Positions 16,544 to 25,604 are shown, counted from the first letter of the stretch. The stretch: 52,795 bases of DNA from Bradyrhizobium iriomotense (GCF_030160715.1 NZ_BSOW01000050.1:1-52795), one strand, 5' to 3'. Notes: generated by a model from the sequence alone, not told the origin. Program-made: numbers and translations.

Positions 16544-16936
16544 GGTAACCTCCTCAGCTAGTGAGGTGGCCCATGCTCAACCTGCTAAGTTTGTCGTCAG
16601 CTTTCAGACCCTGCCGGACGTGAACCGGCGGAGCGCCGACGCCAGCTTTCAAAAGACGAACGGTCTAGGGCCTATTGGGGCCCGGGCCACTCGGGCAGCC
16701 TTGTCGTTTGTCAGCTAACGTCACCTACGTCTTTGGTTTCAAAGCGTTTTATTCGTTCTTTGAGTGACCAAAAAAGTACTGGACTACATGACCACAGGAT
16801 GCGGTTTGGCGAAGATTGATGACCCCGATCTCGTGCCACAACTACTCCCTGTGGTTATGGGTCCCGGCCTTCGCCGGGACGACGGCGGACTGTGTTGCGC
16901 CTCAAGATCGCACCAAGAAGCAGGACCGACCTTCGC
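16544..16936. other. Intergenic region between integrase and SDR gene
   Basis: These 393 nt hold no convincing gene. A short GC-rich palindromic patch (GGCCTATTGGGGCCCGGGCC) is at about 16669, an AT-richer stretch lies at 16735-16775, and a dispersed repeat unit is at 16845-16883. No tRNA that could serve as an attachment site was recognised. Confidence 0.45.
16845..16883 (+). repeat. Dispersed palindromic repeat, unit 1 (CTCCCTGTGGTTATGGGTCCC family)
   Basis: CTCCCTGTGGTTATGGGTCC, then CGG-CTTCG-CCGGGACGAC with an internal GTCCCGG/CCGGGAC stem. The same unit recurs at 32927-32984 and 39095-39147, each time just outside a gene. The 60 nt before it (GATGCGG to ACAACTACTCC) also resemble the spacer between the two arms of the other copies. 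Confidence 0.75.
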
Positions 16937-17731
16937 TCACTTCCCGAACTCCTCCCGCATCTTGGCCTGGATCTTGGCCATGCCGCCGATCCAGCGGTCG
17001 TAGTTCTCGGTCTTCTTGCGCATGTAGCCGAGCACCTGGGGATGCGGCAGGATCAGGAACGTCTCCTGCGCGATACCAGCGAGCGCGTCCTTTGCGACCT
17101 GCTCAGGCGACAAATCGCCGTCACCACTTTGCGGGCCCTTGGGAATCGAACGCAGCATGTTGGTGTCGACGCCCTGCGGGCAGAGGATGGACACCCTGAT
17201 GTTGTGGGCCTTGTGCGAGATCGCGAGATTTTCGGCAAAGCCGACCGCGGCATGCTTCGTCGTCGAATAAGCCGGGCTGCCGACCTGCGAGAGCAGGCCC
17301 GCGGCCGAGATCGTGTTGAGGAAATAGCCGCCGCCGCGGGCCTTCATGCGCGGGACGAGGTGCCGCGCCGCGTAGACGTGGGCCATGACGTGGATCGCCC
17401 AGCTCCGCTGCCAGGGCTCGTCCGACGAGCCGCCGGCGTTCGCCGACATGGGATCGAAGCCGCCGCCGATGCCGGCATTGGAGCAGAACAGCTCGATCGG
17501 GCCGAACTGCCGCTCGGTTTCCTCGATGACGTGGGCGATATCCTTTTCCTGGGCGACGTCGCATTTGAAGGCGGCGCCGTTCACGATCGCCGCCACCGCG
17601 CGCGCGCCAGCGGCCTCCATATCCGCGACTACGACCTTGGCTGCGCCTGCCTGATGAAACACCTCGCACAGCGCCTTGCCGATGCCATTGGCGCCGCCGG
17701 TGACGACCACGACCTTGCCGGTCACCTGCAT
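16937..17731 (-). CDS. SDR family NAD(P)-dependent oxidoreductase
   Basis: 264 residues, classical short-chain dehydrogenase length. GAGGAGA precedes the ATG. The cofactor motif TGGANGIG is at residues 11-18, SNAGIGG follows beta-4, and the active site has Ser in NTISAAGLLSQVGSPAYSTT with the Tyr-x-x-x-Lys (YSTTK). The acidic residue after beta-2 (VVADMEAAG) favours NAD(H). It ends with an extended C-terminal helix (RWIGGMAKIQAKMREEF). The substrate is not predictable; SDRs with this C-terminal shape often act on alcohols or 3-oxoacyl groups. It is 34 nt upstream of, and on the same strand as, the hemolysin III-like gene's stop, so both may be co-transcribed. Confidence 0.9.
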   Translation of the reverse strand: MQVTGKVVVVTGGANGIGKALCEVFHQAGAAKVVVADMEAAGARAVAAIVNGAAFKCDVAQEKDIAHVIEETERQFGPIELFCSNAGIGGGFDPMSANAGGSSDEPWQRSWAIHVMAHVYAARHLVPRMKARGGGYFLNTISAAGLLSQVGSPAYSTTKHAAVGFAENLAISHKAHNIRVSILCPQGVDTNMLRSIPKGPQSGDGDLSPEQVAKDALAGIAQETFLILPHPQVLGYMRKKTENYDRWIGGMAKIQAKMREEFGK

Positions 17732-17765
17732 CAGACGTCTCCTCTTATGCCGCGTTTATTAGCGC

Positions 17766-18461
17766 TCAGCTCAGGACGAGATCGAGCACCGCGGTATAAT
17801 GGCACGCCGCGCCGGCCAAGACAAAGCCGTGCCAGATCGCATTCTGGAAACGCAGGCGCCGCCAGGCGTGGAAGATCACCCCGAAGGAATAGAGCGCGCC
17901 GCCCGCGACCACGAACCACAGCGCCATGGTCGGCAGCGCCTTGACCACGGCGTCGTAGAGCATCAGGCCGCTCCAGCCCATGGCGAGGTAAATACCGACG
18001 GCGAGGCGGTCGAACCGGCCGGGCCAGCCGAGCTTGAGCACGATGCCCAAGATCGCAACGCACCAGACACCGACGAGCAGCGCCAGCGCGAAGATGCTGT
18101 CCTTCAGTTCCAGGATGAACGGCGTGTAGGTCGCCGCGATCAGGAGATAGATCGCCGAGTGGTCGAAGCGCCGCAATATCCATTTGGCCGGCGACACCGG
18201 CCAGAGATTATAGGTCGCCGACAGCACCAGCATCGAGAGCAGGCCGGCGACGTAGATCGAGACGCCGACGATATCGACCGCACTGGCATAGAGCACCGTC
18301 AGCACGACCAGCACGGTCGCGGCGACGATGCCCAGGAGCAGGCCGATGGCGTGGACGACGCCGTCGGCGATCAGCTCGGCGCGATCATAGTCCCAGCCGA
18401 TGGCATCGGCTGCGGCATGGACGGAGGTCGACGCGAGTTGTTTCAATCTGAAAACGGTCAT
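17766..18461 (-). CDS. Hemolysin III (PAQR/HlyIII) family membrane protein
   Basis: 231 residues with seven predicted membrane helices (for example AIGLLLGIVAATVLVVLTVL, VSIYVAGLLSMLVLSATYNL, FALALLVGVWCVAILGIVL). The family's metal-site motifs are present: ADGVVHAIG near the first helix, FDHSAIYLLIAATYTPFIL in the middle, and HAWRR with WHGFVLAGAACHYTAV at the end, which supply the conserved His residues. Family members are integral membrane proteins of the PAQR superfamily; a hydrolase activity is suspected but the bacterial role is unsettled. The ORF is open to 18488, but the ATG at 18461 is closer to the family's start. Divergent from the YcjX-like gene. Confidence 0.88.
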   Translation of the reverse strand: MTVFRLKQLASTSVHAAADAIGWDYDRAELIADGVVHAIGLLLGIVAATVLVVLTVLYASAVDIVGVSIYVAGLLSMLVLSATYNLWPVSPAKWILRRFDHSAIYLLIAATYTPFILELKDSIFALALLVGVWCVAILGIVLKLGWPGRFDRLAVGIYLAMGWSGLMLYDAVVKALPTMALWFVVAGGALYSFGVIFHAWRRLRFQNAIWHGFVLAGAACHYTAVLDLVLS

Positions 18462-18657
18462 GGCAGTTCGAAGGCGGCGCTGTGGCACTCTTATGTGGGT
18501 CTTCCGTGGTCGGCATGGCGTTCAAGGGCTGGTTCGCCCGAAAACGCGGTGGAAGTATGAAGCTTGATTTTCGTCAGGCCGTTGCCACTTTTGTGACTAG
18601 TCCAATTTGCTTATTCCGGCGGCAAGAAACCGGCAAGAGATCCCCTCGCCTCCCCCC

Positions 18658-20127
18658 ATGGCATTCAGCTTCCAGGAAATGGTCGAAGAGGCGCGCCTGT
18701 CGGCCCGGGCGCTCCTCGACTATGGCGAGCATTTCTTCAACCCCACGGTCCGGCTCGGCGTCACCGGCCTGTCGCGGGCCGGTAAAACCGTGTTCATCAC
18801 CGCACTGATCCATGGGCTGACCCGCGGCGGCCGCTTTCCCGTGTTCGAGGCCTTTGCCTCCGGCCGCATCGCACGTGCAAAACTCGCGCCGCAGCCCGAC
18901 GATGCCGTGCCGCGCTTCGACTACGAGAACCATCTGCGCGCGCTGACCGAGGACCGGCGCTGGCCGAACTCCACCGTCGACATCAGCGAGCTCCGCCTCG
19001 TCATCGACTACCAGCGCCAGAACGGCGCCGACCGTACGCTGACGCTCGACATCGTCGACTATCCCGGCGAATGGCTGCTCGACCTGCCGCTGCTGCAAAA
19101 GAGCTACGAGCAATGGTCGGCGGAGAGCCTGGCGCTGTCGCGCGCGGCGCCGCGGGTGCATCTGGCAGCCGGCTGGCACGCGCATCTGGCAACGCTCAAG
19201 CCCGAGGCGGCCGAGGACGAGCAGGCGACGCTGACCTCGGCGAGGCTGTTCACCGAATACTTGCGCACCTGCCGCGACGAGCGCTTCGCCATGAGCCTGC
19301 TGCCGCCCGGCCGCTTCCTGATGCCCGGCAGTCTTGCCGGCTCCCCGGCCCTGACCTTTGCACCGCTCGATGTGCCCATCGAGGGACAGGCGCCGGAGGG
19401 ATCGCTCTGGGCGATGATGGTGCGCCGCTATGAGGCCTACAAGGACGTCGTGGTGCGTCCCTTCTTCCGCGACCATTTTGCCCGGCTCGACCGCCAGATC
19501 GTGCTGGCCGATGCGCTCGCCGCGTTCAACTCCGGCCCCGAAGCGCTGCATGACCTCGAAGCCGCTCTCGCCGGCATTCTGGATTGCTTCCGGATCGGGC
19601 GCAGCACCTTCATCTCCAGCCTGTTCCGCCCGCGCATCGACCGCATCCTGTTCGCGGCGACCAAGGCCGATCATTTGCATCATTCCAGTCACGACCGACT
19701 CGAAGCCGTGCTGCGGCGCGCGGTCTCGCGGGCCGTCGCGCGCGCCGAAAGCACCGGTGCCGAGATCGACGTGGTGGCGCTCGCCGCCGTCCGCGCGACG
19801 CGCGAGGCGCAGGTCGCGCGCGGCCGCGACAGACTGCCGTCGATCCTCGGCACGCCTGCGGCTGGCGAAAGTGCCGGCGGCGAATTCTTCGACGGCAATA
19901 CGGAGGTGGCGACCTTTCCGGGCGATCTGCCGGCCGACCCGGAAGCGCTGTTCAACGGTGTCGATTCCTTCCGCGGGCTATCGACTGCAGCTGCCGAGAC
20001 CAGCGACTTCCGCTTCCTGCGCTTCCGCCCGCCGAAGCTCGAACGCGAGGGGACCGAGGAGCCGGCGCTGCCTCACATCCGCCTTGACCGTGCCTTGCAG
20101 TTCCTGATCGGAGACAGGTTGGAATGA
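18658..20127 (+). CDS. ycjX: YcjX family P-loop protein (DUF463)
   Basis: 489 residues, typical for the family. The Walker A motif GLSRAGKT lies near residue 38 in NPTVRLGVTGLSRAGKTVFI; ITALIHGL follows. TLTLDIVDYPGEWLLDLPLL provides the DYPGEW motif characteristic of YcjX, and LFAATKADHLHHSSHDRLEA carries a TKAD-like guanine-recognition segment. In Escherichia coli ycjX-ycjF are linked with the phage shock (Psp) stress genes; a GTPase role is presumed. The frame is open to 18607 but the ATG at 18658 gives the family's start (MAFSFQEMVEEARLSARALL). It overlaps the next gene by 4 nt (ATGA), so translation is likely coupled. Confidence 0.92.
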   Translation: MAFSFQEMVEEARLSARALLDYGEHFFNPTVRLGVTGLSRAGKTVFITALIHGLTRGGRFPVFEAFASGRIARAKLAPQPDDAVPRFDYENHLRALTEDRRWPNSTVDISELRLVIDYQRQNGADRTLTLDIVDYPGEWLLDLPLLQKSYEQWSAESLALSRAAPRVHLAAGWHAHLATLKPEAAEDEQATLTSARLFTEYLRTCRDERFAMSLLPPGRFLMPGSLAGSPALTFAPLDVPIEGQAPEGSLWAMMVRRYEAYKDVVVRPFFRDHFARLDRQIVLADALAAFNSGPEALHDLEAALAGILDCFRIGRSTFISSLFRPRIDRILFAATKADHLHHSSHDRLEAVLRRAVSRAVARAESTGAEIDVVALAAVRATREAQVARGRDRLPSILGTPAAGESAGGEFFDGNTEVATFPGDLPADPEALFNGVDSFRGLSTAAAETSDFRFLRFRPPKLEREGTEEPALPHIRLDRALQFLIGDRLE

Positions 20128-21152
20128 ACGAGCGAGACCAGCAACGGCGGCCCGCGACGTTCCGGCTGGATGACCCCGGCGTCGTCGTGACGGAAGCCGA
20201 CGAGCCCACACGGCTCAGCCGCGGCGCGATCCAGATCACGCCCGAGCCCGATCCTTTGGCGCTGCCCGTGCCGGTCGAGACGCCGGTCGTGGTGCGGCGC
20301 GGCTTCCCCTGGGGCACGCTGTTCTGGTCCGGCCTTGCCGGCCTGACGCTGCTCGGGGTCGGACTTGGCGTCGTGCATCTGATCGAGGATCTCTTTGCGC
20401 GCAGCGAGGGCCTCGGCATCGTCGGTCTCGCTCTGGCTTTCGTCACCACGCTCGCACTCGCCGTGGTGGTCGGACGCGAGGCGTTCGGCCTGATCCGGCT
20501 CGCGACCATCGAGAAGCTGCACCAGCGCGCCGCCAGCGTGCTTGCCAGCGACAACCGCGCCGAGAGCCGCATCATCGTGCAGGATCTCCTGCGCATCGCG
20601 CATCAAAACCCGCAGCTCGCACGCGCCCGCGCGACGCTGCAAAACCACGCCGGCGAAATCATCGACGGCGCCGACATGATCCGCCTCGCCGAGCGCGAAT
20701 TGATGACGCCGCTCGATGCGGAAGCGCGGCGGCTGGTGTCGTCGGCCGCGCAGCGGGTGTCGATCGTCACCGCGGTGAGCCCGCGTGCGCTGATCGACGT
20801 GCTGTTCGTGTTCGTGGCCTCGCTGCGCCTGATCCGGCAGCTCGCCCGGCTCTATGGCGGCCGCCCCGGTGCGCTCGGCATGATCCGGCTCCTGCGCCAC
20901 GTCATCGCCCATCTCGCCATCACCGGCGGCATGGCCGCGAGCGACAGCCTGGTGCAGCAGATGCTCGGCCACGGCATCGCTGCAAAACTGTCGCAGCGGC
21001 TGGGCGAAGGCGTGCTCAATGGACTATTGACGGCGCGGCTCGGGCTCGCCGCCATCGACGTCACGCGCCCGCTGCCATTCGCGGCATTGCCGCAGCCGAA
21101 GCTGTCGGATCTCGCGACGGATCTGCTGCGGAAGAAGGACGACGAGGAGTAG
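20124..21152 (+). CDS. YcjF family membrane protein (TIGR01620)
   Basis: 342 residues. After a polar N-terminus two adjacent membrane helices are seen (LFWSGLAGLTLLGVGLGVVH and LGIVGLALAFVTTLALAVVV, about residues 68-118). The C-terminal DUF697-like part contains SPRALIDVLFVFVASLRLIR, GRPGALGMIRLLRHVIAHLA and LLTARLGLAAIDVTRPLPFA. It always accompanies ycjX; here the start codon overlaps the ycjX stop. The pair probably forms a membrane-associated GTPase module of envelope stress, by analogy with the E. coli genes. A palindromic repeat follows 25 nt after the stop and may end the transcript. Confidence 0.9.
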   Translation: MNERDQQRRPATFRLDDPGVVVTEADEPTRLSRGAIQITPEPDPLALPVPVETPVVVRRGFPWGTLFWSGLAGLTLLGVGLGVVHLIEDLFARSEGLGIVGLALAFVTTLALAVVVGREAFGLIRLATIEKLHQRAASVLASDNRAESRIIVQDLLRIAHQNPQLARARATLQNHAGEIIDGADMIRLAERELMTPLDAEARRLVSSAAQRVSIVTAVSPRALIDVLFVFVASLRLIRQLARLYGGRPGALGMIRLLRHVIAHLAITGGMAASDSLVQQMLGHGIAAKLSQRLGEGVLNGLLTARLGLAAIDVTRPLPFAALPQPKLSDLATDLLRKKDDEE

Positions 21153-21177
21153 CGCGTTTGCGCCGCTCGGACACTGC

Positions 21178-21310
21178 ACCCTCTCCCCTTGTGGGAGAGG
21201 GTGGCTTTGCGAAGCAAAGCCGGGGGAGGGGTTCTCTCCGCGAGTGAATCTCTTGCATTGGTATTCGCGGAAACGACCCCTCATCCGGCGCTTCACGCCA
21301 CCTTCTCCCA
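21178..21310. repeat. Interspersed palindrome of the ACCCTCTCCCC type, truncated
   Basis: ACCCTCTCCCC and GGGAGAGGGT form a stem at 21178-21202; GGCTTTGC and GCAAAGCC form a second one at 21203-21221. GGGGGAGGGGTTCTCTCCGC and CCTTCTCCCAC (about 21299) belong to the same repeat type, but the closing arm breaks off and runs into the DNA-ligase remnant. It may act as terminator for the ycjX operon. Confidence 0.7.
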
Positions 21311-21329
21311 CGGCGCTGGTCTTGTCTTT

Positions 21330-21540
21330 TCAGCAATGGAAAGAATGGAAGGCCGAAAGGATCACTCCGGGGCGCACCGCCTCGCTCGCCGGGTTCTTCA
21401 CCTTGAGCCACGTCTTCGACAGCCCGCTGCGATAGGGCGCATCCACCCGCTTCGACACGACGCCCTCCAGCTCCATGCGGCAGACGTGCGCGAACACGGT
21501 CGGGCCGTCATCCGTCACATGTATCGTCTCACGCTTTCGA
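21330..21540 (-). pseudogene. ATP-dependent DNA ligase (LigD-type) fragment
   Basis: The minus strand reads FAHVCRMELEGVVSKRVDAP followed by YRSGLSKTWLKVKNPASEAV. This is the nucleotidyltransferase end of the bacterial LigD/LigC ligase domain: EGVVSKR is motif IV-like and WLKVKN is motif V with its Lys. Nothing of the rest of the ligase, polymerase or Ku partner is present. It is a leftover of about 60 codons, ending in palindromic repeat DNA at one side and overlapping the end of the DUF3551 gene at the other. Confidence 0.75.
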
Positions 21541-21949
21541 GAAATCTTTGTTTTTCGCCAGGTGCGTAACCTTGGGAAGCTCCATAATACGGTTCATTGT
21601 ATTGATTGTACGGTGCAGCCCGGTAGTGGATCGGCGGCCCAGGTGGCGTGTACGATCTGGTCTCGGCGTGCGCGGTCGATCTTGATCCGACTTGGCGAGA
21701 ATGACGCCGATTGTCCCGTCTCACCGGCGCCGTCGCGCCAGCGTAATATGGATTGAGGACGCACATCTGACCGTTGGCCGACGCCCTGCATTGGTCCATC
21801 GTCGTGTAGCTGCATCTATAGTAAGGGCTCGTTCCGAAAGAGACGACGTACAAGCAAACGGGAAAAGCCGGATCATATCTCTGAGCCTGGACGTGCCCTG
21901 CTGTTAAAACGATACCCATCGTCAGAACCGTGATAGCCAATGTGCGCAT
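21515..21949 (-). CDS. DUF3551 domain secreted protein
   Basis: 144 residues from an ATG preceded by GGAAG. The signal peptide is MRTLAITVLTMGIVLTAGHV with cleavage near VQAQ. The DUF3551 part follows: FPVCLYVVSFGTSPYYRCSY, then TMDQCRASANGQMCVLNPYY, with four conserved Cys probably forming two disulfides. The remainder is Pro/Tyr/Arg-rich and disordered (YTPPGPPIHYRAAPYNQYNE). The domain is almost confined to Bradyrhizobium and relatives and has no known function. The C-terminal 4 nt overlap the ligase remnant, so the last residues may have been acquired by the rearrangement. Confidence 0.85.
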   Translation of the reverse strand: MRTLAITVLTMGIVLTAGHVQAQRYDPAFPVCLYVVSFGTSPYYRCSYTTMDQCRASANGQMCVLNPYYAGATAPVRRDNRRHSRQVGSRSTAHAETRSYTPPGPPIHYRAAPYNQYNEPYYGASQGYAPGEKQRFLESVRRYM

Positions 21950-22086
21950 TGGAACTTCCTCCAAGTCGGCACAACACCGGTGCACTCAGACCGTAGGCAG
22001 TGTTGATCCAAGTCAATGTTCTCGGAATAGGTTCACGCGCGTGCAGTGAGGAGCTCCCACAAGGAGAGAGTTCATCGCGTCACTAA

Positions 22087-23661
22087 CTACCCGAGCTCGG
22101 ACAGCGAGACAAAATCTCCTGCCAGCACGCGCCACTGGAACAGCGGCGAGTCCTTTGGCGGGGACAGCTCCGGAGTCCAGCCGGTGAGCTTTTCCAGCGC
22201 GTAGGTGTCCATCACGAAGCCGCGCCAGCGGCGGTCGACCTGTTCGAGCGGCTCACGCGTGACTGGCAATGAATTCCACAGCGACAAATGACTGTCGGGT
22301 TCGCGTCCGACATAGAGGCCGGCATGGCCACCGATCCGGTCGACGCCGGGATCGCGAAAATCCTGGAAGCGGCCGCGCTCGTTGATCTCGATGACCGGCA
22401 CGCGGCCGCGAAACAGCCAGCGCAGCATGGCGTAGGTGCGATAATCCGTCGTCGCGATCCAGGTCGCACCGGTCTCGTCGAGTTGCGCCTGCGCGCGCGC
22501 AGCGACCTCATCATAGCCGGCTTCGGCGCCGATCGGATCGATCTTGCCGAGGAAATTCCAGGGCGCGACCATGTAGTAGAGAAACACCGCGACGACGAAG
22601 GCGATGCCGGTCGTGACGGCCGTGTTGGCCCAGAAGGTCGCCGACCTCGTCATCCGCCCGGACCAGCCCTCGCGCGGCAGCATCACGAGATTGATGGCTG
22701 CGGCGGCAAACCCGACTGGCCACATGAACATCGGCCAGGTGTCGCCGACCCGCAAGGTGAGCGATTTCCAGAGGAAGTAGAGGAACGGCACCAGCACCGC
22801 GGTCGAAAGCAGAATCGCGATCGGCTCGCGCGTGCGGTAACCGCGCCACGCCGTCAACGTCAGGCCCGACAGCACCACCGGCAGCATGACGAAGCCGACA
22901 AGGCCGAATTGCAGGCCGATATAGTCGCCGATGGTGCGCCAGGAGACGCCGTAATTCGCGGTCGCACGCACGCCCTGGAAGCGGAACGAGGCCCAGTCGT
23001 GCTGCGCGTTCCAGATCAGGACCGGCGAGAACACGGCGATTGCGATCAGCGCGGCGAGATAAGGATAGGGGCTGCGCAGCCAGCGCCAGCGCCAATCCGG
23101 CACCAGCACGAAGGCGATCACGGCGGGCAGGAACATGATCGCGGTGAATTTCGAGAGCAGCGAGAGCCCCGCGAACAAGCCAGCCGCGAGCCACCAGCGG
23201 CCGTCGCCGGACTGCGTCAGCCGCACCAGCGACCAGAACATCGCGACCGCGACGGGGATCATCGCGACGTCGGGCGCGACCTTGGACATCAGCAGCCCGT
23301 AATAGAGCGCCGCCTCCGGCATCAACAACGCGAACACGATCGCGCGCGCATCGCGCGTGACACGGCGCACGATATCGGCGAGCAGGCACTGCGTGACCAG
23401 CATCGCCACGATGCCTCCGAAGCGGACGCCGAGCTGGGTATCGCCGAAGATCGCGGTACCGAAGCGGATCAGCCAGGCGATACCCGGAGGATGATCGAGG
23501 AAGCTCAGCGCAGCTTCCTTCGACCAGGTCCAGTAATAGGCCTCGTCGGTGCGCAGCTCGAGCGTCGAGGCATAGACGATGCGCAAAGCGGTCATCGCCG
23601 CGATCACGAGCGCGGCAATGATGAGGTGCCGGCGCGCGGCGCCGTCGGGCTTGGCTGTCAT
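22087..23661 (-). CDS. Glycosyltransferase family 39 (ArnT/PMT-like) membrane protein
   Basis: 524 residues with about ten membrane helices (for example HLIIAALVIAAMTALRIVYA, LVTQCLLADIVRRVTRDARA, LAGDFV end). The GT39 signature is present early: ELRTDEAYYWTWSKEAALSF, LDHPPGIAWLIRFGTAIFGD, where the Asp-Glu after the first helix is catalytic in PMT/ArnT enzymes. YYGLLMSKVAPDVAMIPVAV and LAGLSLLSKF-type segments continue the family pattern. These enzymes move a sugar from a polyprenyl-phosphate carrier to lipid A or protein on the outer face of the inner membrane. Acceptor and sugar are not predictable. The start is uncertain: ATG 23661 is chosen, GTG/TTG codons to 23715 are alternatives. Confidence 0.87.
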   Translation of the reverse strand: MTAKPDGAARRHLIIAALVIAAMTALRIVYASTLELRTDEAYYWTWSKEAALSFLDHPPGIAWLIRFGTAIFGDTQLGVRFGGIVAMLVTQCLLADIVRRVTRDARAIVFALLMPEAALYYGLLMSKVAPDVAMIPVAVAMFWSLVRLTQSGDGRWWLAAGLFAGLSLLSKFTAIMFLPAVIAFVLVPDWRWRWLRSPYPYLAALIAIAVFSPVLIWNAQHDWASFRFQGVRATANYGVSWRTIGDYIGLQFGLVGFVMLPVVLSGLTLTAWRGYRTREPIAILLSTAVLVPFLYFLWKSLTLRVGDTWPMFMWPVGFAAAAINLVMLPREGWSGRMTRSATFWANTAVTTGIAFVVAVFLYYMVAPWNFLGKIDPIGAEAGYDEVAARAQAQLDETGATWIATTDYRTYAMLRWLFRGRVPVIEINERGRFQDFRDPGVDRIGGHAGLYVGREPDSHLSLWNSLPVTREPLEQVDRRWRGFVMDTYALEKLTGWTPELSPPKDSPLFQWRVLAGDFVSLSELG

Positions 23662-23846
23662 GTCGGGGGCGGTCGTCACGGCCGCGCTTTTCCCCGACTT
23701 GGGAGGGGGAGTCAATGTGCGGGTGGACGCCTCATTCTCCGCTGTCGTGCGGCCCCATGCCGCGCAAGTGATCGGGCGAGCTGTTCTGGCCTGGAATTAA
23801 ACTCTACGATAGCTGATCTACAGGACGAGCTGATACAAACCGAATC

Positions 23847-25577
23847 ATGGCAACCGCTCTCGCACGATTTTCCGAACTGTTCCGCGGCACCGGCATTCGC
23901 CAGATACGGCTGGTCTGCGGCGTCATCCTGTTTGCCTATGTGGTCAGCCATTTCCTCAATCATGCGCTCGGCAATATCTCGGTCGAGGCCATGCAGGCGG
24001 GCGTCTACTATCACGTCCTGTTCTGGCAGTTCCTGCCGGTCACGATCGCGTTCTACACCGCGGCGCTGGTGCATGCCGGGCTCGGCGTCTTCGCGCTCTA
24101 TCAGCGCCGCCAGTTCCGCTGGAAGACGGTCGAACCGCTCCAGCTCGTTTTGGGCCTCAGCATCCCTGCGCTGGTGATGGCGCATCTGATCGGCGTGCGG
24201 CTCGCCGAGACGCTGTATGGACATGAGAAGCTCTATCCGCAGGAGCTCTATCTGTTCTTCGTCGCATCCTCCGCCCGGCTGTGGCAGATGACGATCCTGC
24301 TCGTCGTCGCCTGGGTCCATGGCTGCATCGGGCTCTATTTCTGGCTGCGGATGAAGCCGTTCTTCCAGCGCGCCGCGCCCTGGCTGCTCTCTGCGGCCGT
24401 ATTGATCCCGACGCTGGCGATGCTCGGCATCTACCAGGGCGGGCGCAGCGTCGCCGCCGACAGCGACGATGCGGACTGGCGCGCGGCCAATCTGACCCAG
24501 CGCCAGGTCGGCACCGTCGCGCAAGAGCACACGCTCGCCCGCATCACCGGCGGGCTGACGTTCGGCTATCTCGGCCTGCTCGGCATCGTGCTGCTCGCGC
24601 GCGGCGTGCGGGGCCTGCGCGAGCGCCGCGGCGGCATGATTGCGCTGTCCTACGGCAACGGCAAGACGGTGCGCGTGCCGAAGGGCCTCAGCGTGCTGGA
24701 GGCAAGCCTGCGCCACAACGTGCCGCATGCCAGCGTCTGCGGCGGCCGCGCCCGCTGCTCGACCTGCCGCATCCGCGTGATCGGCGATCATGGCGTCCTC
24801 CCCGAGCCGTCGCAGCGCGAAGCCTTCGTGCTTGCGCGCGTCGGCACCACCGATCCCTCGATCCGCCTCGCCTGTCAGCTGCGGCCAACCTGCGATCTCT
24901 CCTTCTTTCAATTGTTCACGCCGCACACTACGGCGAGCACGGAAGGCTCAGGGCCCGCCAGAATCGGCCAGGAGCGCTATCTCGTCAGCCTGTTCGTGGA
25001 CATGCGCGGCTCGACCCAGCTCGCCGAGAAGCGGCTGCCGTTCGACACCGTCTTCATCGTCAATCGTTTCTTAGGAGCGGTTTCGCAGGCGGTGATCGAG
25101 AATGGCGGCCAGCCCAACCAGTTCGTCGGCGACGGCATGTTGGCGCTGTTTGGCCTGTCGGCCAATCCGCAGACCGCCTGCCGCCAGGCGCTGCGCGCGG
25201 CCGGCAGCATCGCCAGCCATGTCGACGAGCTCAACGAGCTCCTGAGCCACGATTTGCGCCAGCCGATCCGCTTCGGCATCGGCATTCACGGCGGCGAGGT
25301 GATCATCGGCGACATCGGCTATCGCGACCACATCGTGTTCACCGCGCTCGGCGACGCCGTGAACGTCGCGGCGCGCTTGCAGGACATGACCAAGACGCTT
25401 GCCTGCGAAGCGATCGCCTCCGACGAGGTCCGCCTCACCGCGGGCCTTGCCGAGGACGCGCTGCCGCAGCAGGAGGTCGCGATCCGCGGCCGCGACGAGC
25501 CGATGACCGTGCGCGTCATCACCGATGCCAGGCAGCTCGCCGGCCTCGTCGACCGCGACGAACGCGCCGCGGCATAA
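23847..25577 (+). CDS. cyaC: CyaC-like redox-sensing adenylate cyclase (diheme 6TM anchor, 2Fe-2S, class III catalytic domain)
   Basis: 576 residues in three parts. Residues 1-270 form six membrane helices; His residues in helix 1 (VSHFLNH), helix 2 (ALVHAGLG), helix 3 (VMAHLIG) and helix 4 (WVHGCIG) match the tetra-histidine pattern of diheme-b succinate:quinone oxidoreductase anchors. Residues about 275-355 are a 2Fe-2S ferredoxin-like domain: SVCGGRARCSTCRIRV (C-x5-C-x2-C) and a later Cys in RLACQL. Residues about 370-560 are a class III cyclase: LVSLFVDMRGSTQLAEK, NQFVGDGMLALF and FTALGDAVNVAARLQ, with both metal-binding Asp. Sinorhizobium meliloti CyaC is known to have this architecture, to bind heme b and an iron-sulfur cluster, and to respond to quinone redox state. 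cAMP signalling according to quinone pool status is the inferred role. Confidence 0.9.
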   Translation: MATALARFSELFRGTGIRQIRLVCGVILFAYVVSHFLNHALGNISVEAMQAGVYYHVLFWQFLPVTIAFYTAALVHAGLGVFALYQRRQFRWKTVEPLQLVLGLSIPALVMAHLIGVRLAETLYGHEKLYPQELYLFFVASSARLWQMTILLVVAWVHGCIGLYFWLRMKPFFQRAAPWLLSAAVLIPTLAMLGIYQGGRSVAADSDDADWRAANLTQRQVGTVAQEHTLARITGGLTFGYLGLLGIVLLARGVRGLRERRGGMIALSYGNGKTVRVPKGLSVLEASLRHNVPHASVCGGRARCSTCRIRVIGDHGVLPEPSQREAFVLARVGTTDPSIRLACQLRPTCDLSFFQLFTPHTTASTEGSGPARIGQERYLVSLFVDMRGSTQLAEKRLPFDTVFIVNRFLGAVSQAVIENGGQPNQFVGDGMLALFGLSANPQTACRQALRAAGSIASHVDELNELLSHDLRQPIRFGIGIHGGEVIIGDIGYRDHIVFTALGDAVNVAARLQDMTKTLACEAIASDEVRLTAGLAEDALPQQEVAIRGRDEPMTVRVITDARQLAGLVDRDERAAA

Positions 25578-25604
25578 AGGCGCGAGCCACGCGCGAGGTG
25601 CGCT

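Noticed and set aside
16544..16760. tRNA attachment site for the integrase
   Set aside because: No cloverleaf or T-loop sequence could be recognised on either strand.
16764..17003. Short plus-strand frame before the SDR gene
   Set aside because: Made largely of palindromic repeat sequence and the antisense end of the SDR gene.
18574..19692. Open frame of 372 codons antisense to the YcjX-like gene
   Set aside because: No start signal or domain and covers the real gene's Walker motif region.
22288..24177. Open frame of 629 codons antisense to the GT39 gene
   Set aside because: His/Arg/Asp-rich translation without any domain; it mirrors the codon third-position bias of the real gene on the other strand and runs into the start of the cyclase.
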